Shown in pieces: positions 60,398 to 64,000 of a stretch of 64,000 bases of DNA; the first letter of the stretch is position 1; each line of letters opens with the position of its first letter. Source of the stretch: Apostichopus japonicus (lineage: Eukaryota > Echinodermata > Holothuroidea > Aspidochirotida > Stichopodidae); the NCBI RefSeq assembly GCF_037975245.1, contig NC_092568.1, positions 7,919,501-7,983,500 of the forward strand, read 5' to 3'. The position numbers and the translations under genes were made by a program. The notes beneath the pieces are model-generated. The model worked only from the letters and a program-made list of their open reading frames with translations. It was not told where the DNA came from and ran no database searches.

Positions 60398-60612
60398 ATA
60401 TATATATTTATATATAGATAGATATATATATATATATTTTCATGTATATATATATATTCATGTATATATATATACATGCATATATATATTTATTTATATA
60501 TAGAGATATATATATATACATGAATATATATATATATATATTCATGTATAGATATATATATACATGAATATATATATATATACATGAATATATATATATA
60601 CATGAATATATA
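60398..60612. repeat. (TA)n/(TACATGAA) microsatellite
   Basis: TA runs with regularly spaced TACATGAATATA and TTCATGTATATA, so parts are self-complementary. The 98-residue minus-strand frame across it is an artefact. Confidence 0.85.
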
Positions 60613-62093
60613 TATTTGGGGGGGTGGGGGCTGTTGTTGAAAGAGGAGGCAGCATGACATGGGATTTTGAGGTAATGGTATAAATGAAATCAATAACACA
60701 TGTACGCAAACAGCAGGGTCAGCCGTGTTACTGAAAGCTGATATCTTTCCGAAAATGCTGAGGGGAGACATGTAAGCACCCTCCACTCACCCAAAAAGCT
60801 ATGATATTTATATTTTAAACCTATAACACTGCATGATATTTGAATAAAATTTTCCCTCGAATAATTTTCCTTTTCGTACACCTGAGCCATACACCTCATA
60901 ACGAGGAGGAAGTTGCAGTAATTTATAACAAATTAAGGTAGTCTTTCTCTTGGAGTCACGGAGGTGGTCGATTAGGTTTGGGAGGGAGGGGGGTACGTTG
61001 GGGAACGGTCAAGGGCTTGTTTGTGTTGATCAAACTCCATTCGTAAATCAGAGCAACTAATTGACCCCAAATAGTGTGGGGAAGGGGGGGGGGTGAAAAA
61101 TGAGCCTGAAGGGTATGTCTCCCTTTGAAGCATCAAGATTTATGAAGAAATACTAGTAAGCGTGTGTATGTTAACTTTGATAGAACTATGTGTGTGTTGC
61201 CGTAGTTATTCACCTAGCCCCTAATGCTGCGACATCAGTTGCAATATATACCCTTGTAGTGAACTCATCGACGGCTTGTAGGCCTAGTACGACTCTGGTA
61301 ATAAATTTGAGCAAAACATGCATTTGCAGCTCCATAGATATATTCCGTCATATAGCTCCTAGGCTGTGAAGATGTCTCTTGAGGGAATGACAATATGACA
61401 TGACATATTGACCAATGATGATCATGACTACTAAGATCATGGTTTATCGACATTGGGCCGTCGATATCTTGATTGGTCTGGCTGTTGCACATCAACGTGT
61501 TGTCGTTCACTGTAAACAACGTAGTAATGGGGACAACGGCGTTCCTAAGAAAATGGTTGCAATTCGAATCTCTGCGCCGTTCAACCTTGAAAAGAAGCAA
61601 TTTCATTGGCGAGTAGACGGGTCACATTTCATTCATTGTGTGTGTTATACATATGGAAGCCCTGGAAGAACATTTGCTTTTGGTTTGTTTTTGTCTACTT
61701 TTAAGTTTCATAAAATCAACTTTGGTGCCTTAAATATTCTATTTCAAGCCTTAAATAGTTACAATAATTGCTTTGACTTTAAATAAACACTTTCAAATAC
61801 TTAACCATCCATATTCATTTCTTAACTATCCACTCAAATTTCCTTCAATATTCACATTGACTTCTTATTAAAATAAAATATCCACACGAACTTCATGGGG
61901 TATCCATTTATTTATTATTATTATTATTATTTTGCTTACATCTAATGAAAATGTCTTAATAATATAATTCAGTATTTATTCAAAAGAAAACAGTCATTTT
62001 TCTTTTAAGACTTCCGTACTTCGGGGCTTCCATCGTGAATCACACAAACTGGCTGTCTGCCAAGGGTTCATCAGTTCATTCATACGCGAAGGT
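60613..62093. other. Intergenic DNA
   Basis: G-rich runs at 60616, 60985 and 61084 and an (ATT)n tract at 61913-61931. The 123-residue frame at 61415-61786 has no domain I recognise and no supporting splice context; I leave it unannotated. Confidence 0.5.
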
Positions 62094-62300
62094 TATAAAC
62101 AAGGCCCCCAAAAGTAGGCGTGGTGCAGTTACTACGTAGATAGGATGTGCATGGAGGTCTTGTTGTAGCGAGCTCAAAACTGGAACAGCATAGAAGGGCT
62201 AAGAACGGATTAGGAAAACATTACACGTATATCGATCGCCTGCAGTTTCGCCATTATACTTTAAGGAGACGTTAGTGGATCACCACTCAAACTATTTCAG
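62094..62300 (+). promoter_or_regulatory. Possible promoter and non-coding leader exon
   Basis: A TATAAA at 62094-62099 is followed about 200 bases later by a perfect donor, CAG|GTAAGT, at 62298-62306. The stretch between has only a very short open frame, ATG GAG GTC TTG TTG TAG. This is what a 5' leader exon of a gene to the right would look like. No coding exon is visible before the window ends. Confidence 0.25.
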
Positions 62301-63229
62301 GTAAGTCAGCTTGTTCTAAAACCTAAAATATTTGATGAACGATCCGTTGCATGTTTTCTTTCGAATTAGTTTTCAGACCAAGACATACATCATTAATGTA
62401 TGAACTGTACACATTACAATATAGTGCTCGTCCACGAATAGACAAAGTAGGCTACTTGCTTGTACTGTACGTTCATACAATACGTTGGAATGTTTGCAAT
62501 GGTTGTTTCGAACGCTGGCAACCGGATTAGATGTGTTTTGAGCCTGTGAAAAAAGATCTTATGACTGGAATTTCGCTCATAATTTAATATTTCCATTAAG
62601 CATGGGATAGATTGCAGGTACATCCACATACTGTGCTAATCTAATGTAACTAAGAATTGTAGTGTAGCAATGCAAGGCGAACTTTGGTTAGTTTCTTTCA
62701 GTTGTACAATACGCGCACTACACAATGCAGTACACGTGTAGGCCTAAACATACTCTATAGCATAACTATGGAGATTGTTTTGATTGTACTTGTAGTAGTG
62801 TGGGTGTGACAGGGTGTCGTCCGATCAAGTTCACCAATGAGTGAAGCTCTTATCAACTGGATGTAGTGGATGTACGTATATGTTACAGCTCTCACAAGTT
62901 TACAGAAAAAGAAAGCGATGAAAGGTCTTTCTAAAATAGCATCCGTCTGTGTACCGTGTAGACCATAACAAATACAAGACTATACTGATCTGTGCACAAT
63001 ATCACGGAACTCGTATACGTGTGACCTGTTTCTTTGTTGCAACTGTTTGTTTTAACACTTTATTAAAAAGTGTTAGAAATGGTCGAATGGATCATAATAA
63101 GGTTTAAATTCATGCGGGTTCGATAATCTTTCATTGTCAAAGCCAGTTTTTTTTTTAAACCTGCAATAGGCAGTCAATTAACCTATGCAGTCAATTTAGC
63201 GTGTCTGTATAGTTATGTATGTATGTGAC

Positions 63230-63835
63230 GCCCTTTAGCTTGTAAACACGATATCTCAAGATAAGTAACCTCTGCAGTTCTCAAATTTGGCATGTGGCTT
63301 CCCCATGCATAGGCCTAATTAGTACAATACCCCACATTTTGGGTAGAGGTCATTTTGGGTCAGCATGAGGTAAATGTGAAATATCAAAAGTGCTGTATCT
63401 CCAGAACCTGAACATCAAAGGAGCTCATATATGTCAAATAGGATGGAGCCTTATGTAGTGTAAAGACTTTACACAATTTGGGGTAGGTGATCAGAGTTCA
63501 TTTAAGGTCATCCGGGGGTCAAAACTTGAAATCCTTATAAACACGATATTTCTAGAGAGGAAACTTTATTGGCTCTCATATTTTGTACGTGGCTTCCCTA
63601 TAATGACGGCACAAGAACCTTACTGTTTTTGGTGGAATTCAAAGTATATGGGGTCAGCAAAGGTCACACTCCTTAAAGTCAACGCAAACCTTGTAAATAC
63701 GATATACCAAGATAGGTTACATCACAGCTCATATTTGGCATGTGTCTTTCTTATAGTGAGAACAAGAACCTCATTAAATTTTGAGTGGAGGTCAAAGGTC
63801 ATTTGGGGTAGGCAGAGGCCCAAATATAACCGTGG
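63230..63835 (+). repeat. ~150-bp tandem repeat rich in AGGTCA
   Basis: TGTAAACACGATAT and its variants recur near 63240, 63390 (decayed), 63540 and 63690. Each is followed by a CATATTTGGCATGTGGCTTCC-like block and a GGTCA-rich block. Relatives occur at 48990 and 58200. Confidence 0.7.
63789..63801 (+). promoter_or_regulatory. DR1-type nuclear receptor half-sites
   Basis: AGGTCA-A-AGGTCA is a perfect DR1, the type bound by HNF4-, PPAR- and RXR-like receptors. It is part of the last unit of the tandem repeat, with no gene visible beside it. Confidence 0.25.
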
Positions 63836-64000
63836 GAGGGGTTTCTCTCTTGTTTGATTCAAGAAGTCATACAGCATAGCTTGTATCCCACAATTAGTTT
63901 TGTTGTGATTATTGGCTATTGAAAACATGTCATTTGCGGTAAATATGTTGATTACTATAGGTAGTCTTTTTATACTTATTAAACCTCAATTGGTCATTTT

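Noticed and set aside
61415..61786. 123-residue open frame
   Set aside because: No domain recognised and no promoter, splice or homology support; a chance frame is more likely, though a small unknown gene cannot be excluded.

Overview
This is animal nuclear DNA. It has short coding exons with consensus GT/AG splice sites, kilobase introns, an AT-rich background, long (TA)n tracts, many minisatellites and several families of small non-autonomous transposons. No bacterial, viral or CRISPR feature was found. The gene content and the frequent TAGGCCTA word suggest a marine invertebrate deuterostome, with an echinoderm such as a sea cucumber as the best guess; this is inference.

Two complete protein-coding genes lie on the + strand. 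Gene A (coding 3210-41949, 17 exons, 1088 residues) encodes a type I transmembrane protein: signal peptide, IGFBP N-terminal-like domain, FN3, four VWC, FN3, two VWC, two FN3, one membrane span and a 65-residue tyrosine-rich tail. Every splice junction closes in frame. It resembles the VWC/FN3 membrane proteins annotated as 'putative epidermal cell surface receptor' (Drosophila Stranded at second, Sas). Gene B (coding 48591-55586, 7 exons, 336 residues) is a mitochondrial amidoxime-reducing component (mARC, MOSC-domain molybdenum enzyme), full length and intact. The two genes have no obvious joint function. A possible leader exon of a third gene lies at 62094-62300.

Layout: 1-3209 is upstream DNA with an array-ended foldback element. 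Intron 1 of gene A (3529-16772) holds a 39-bp minisatellite, (TA)n palindromes, a hAT-type MITE with a perfect target-site duplication and the 3' end of a LINE. Introns 4, 5 and 8 hold four copies of a tRNA-derived SINE. Introns 10, 14 and 16 hold minisatellites. A ~370-bp TTAA-flanked MITE occurs four times (gene A intron 13, upstream of mARC, mARC intron 1, downstream of mARC). mARC intron 3 holds another terminal-inverted-repeat element flanked by a 6-bp duplication. From 55587 to the end there are four tandem-repeat families and no recognised coding gene.

The most unusual signal is a set of tiny palindromes (17, 25 and 29 bp), all beginning CAGGGA and ending TCCCTG. Three of them are flanked by perfect 7-bp direct repeats, and one interrupts a MITE whose sister copies in the same window preserve the empty site. 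They behave like extremely short insertion units.
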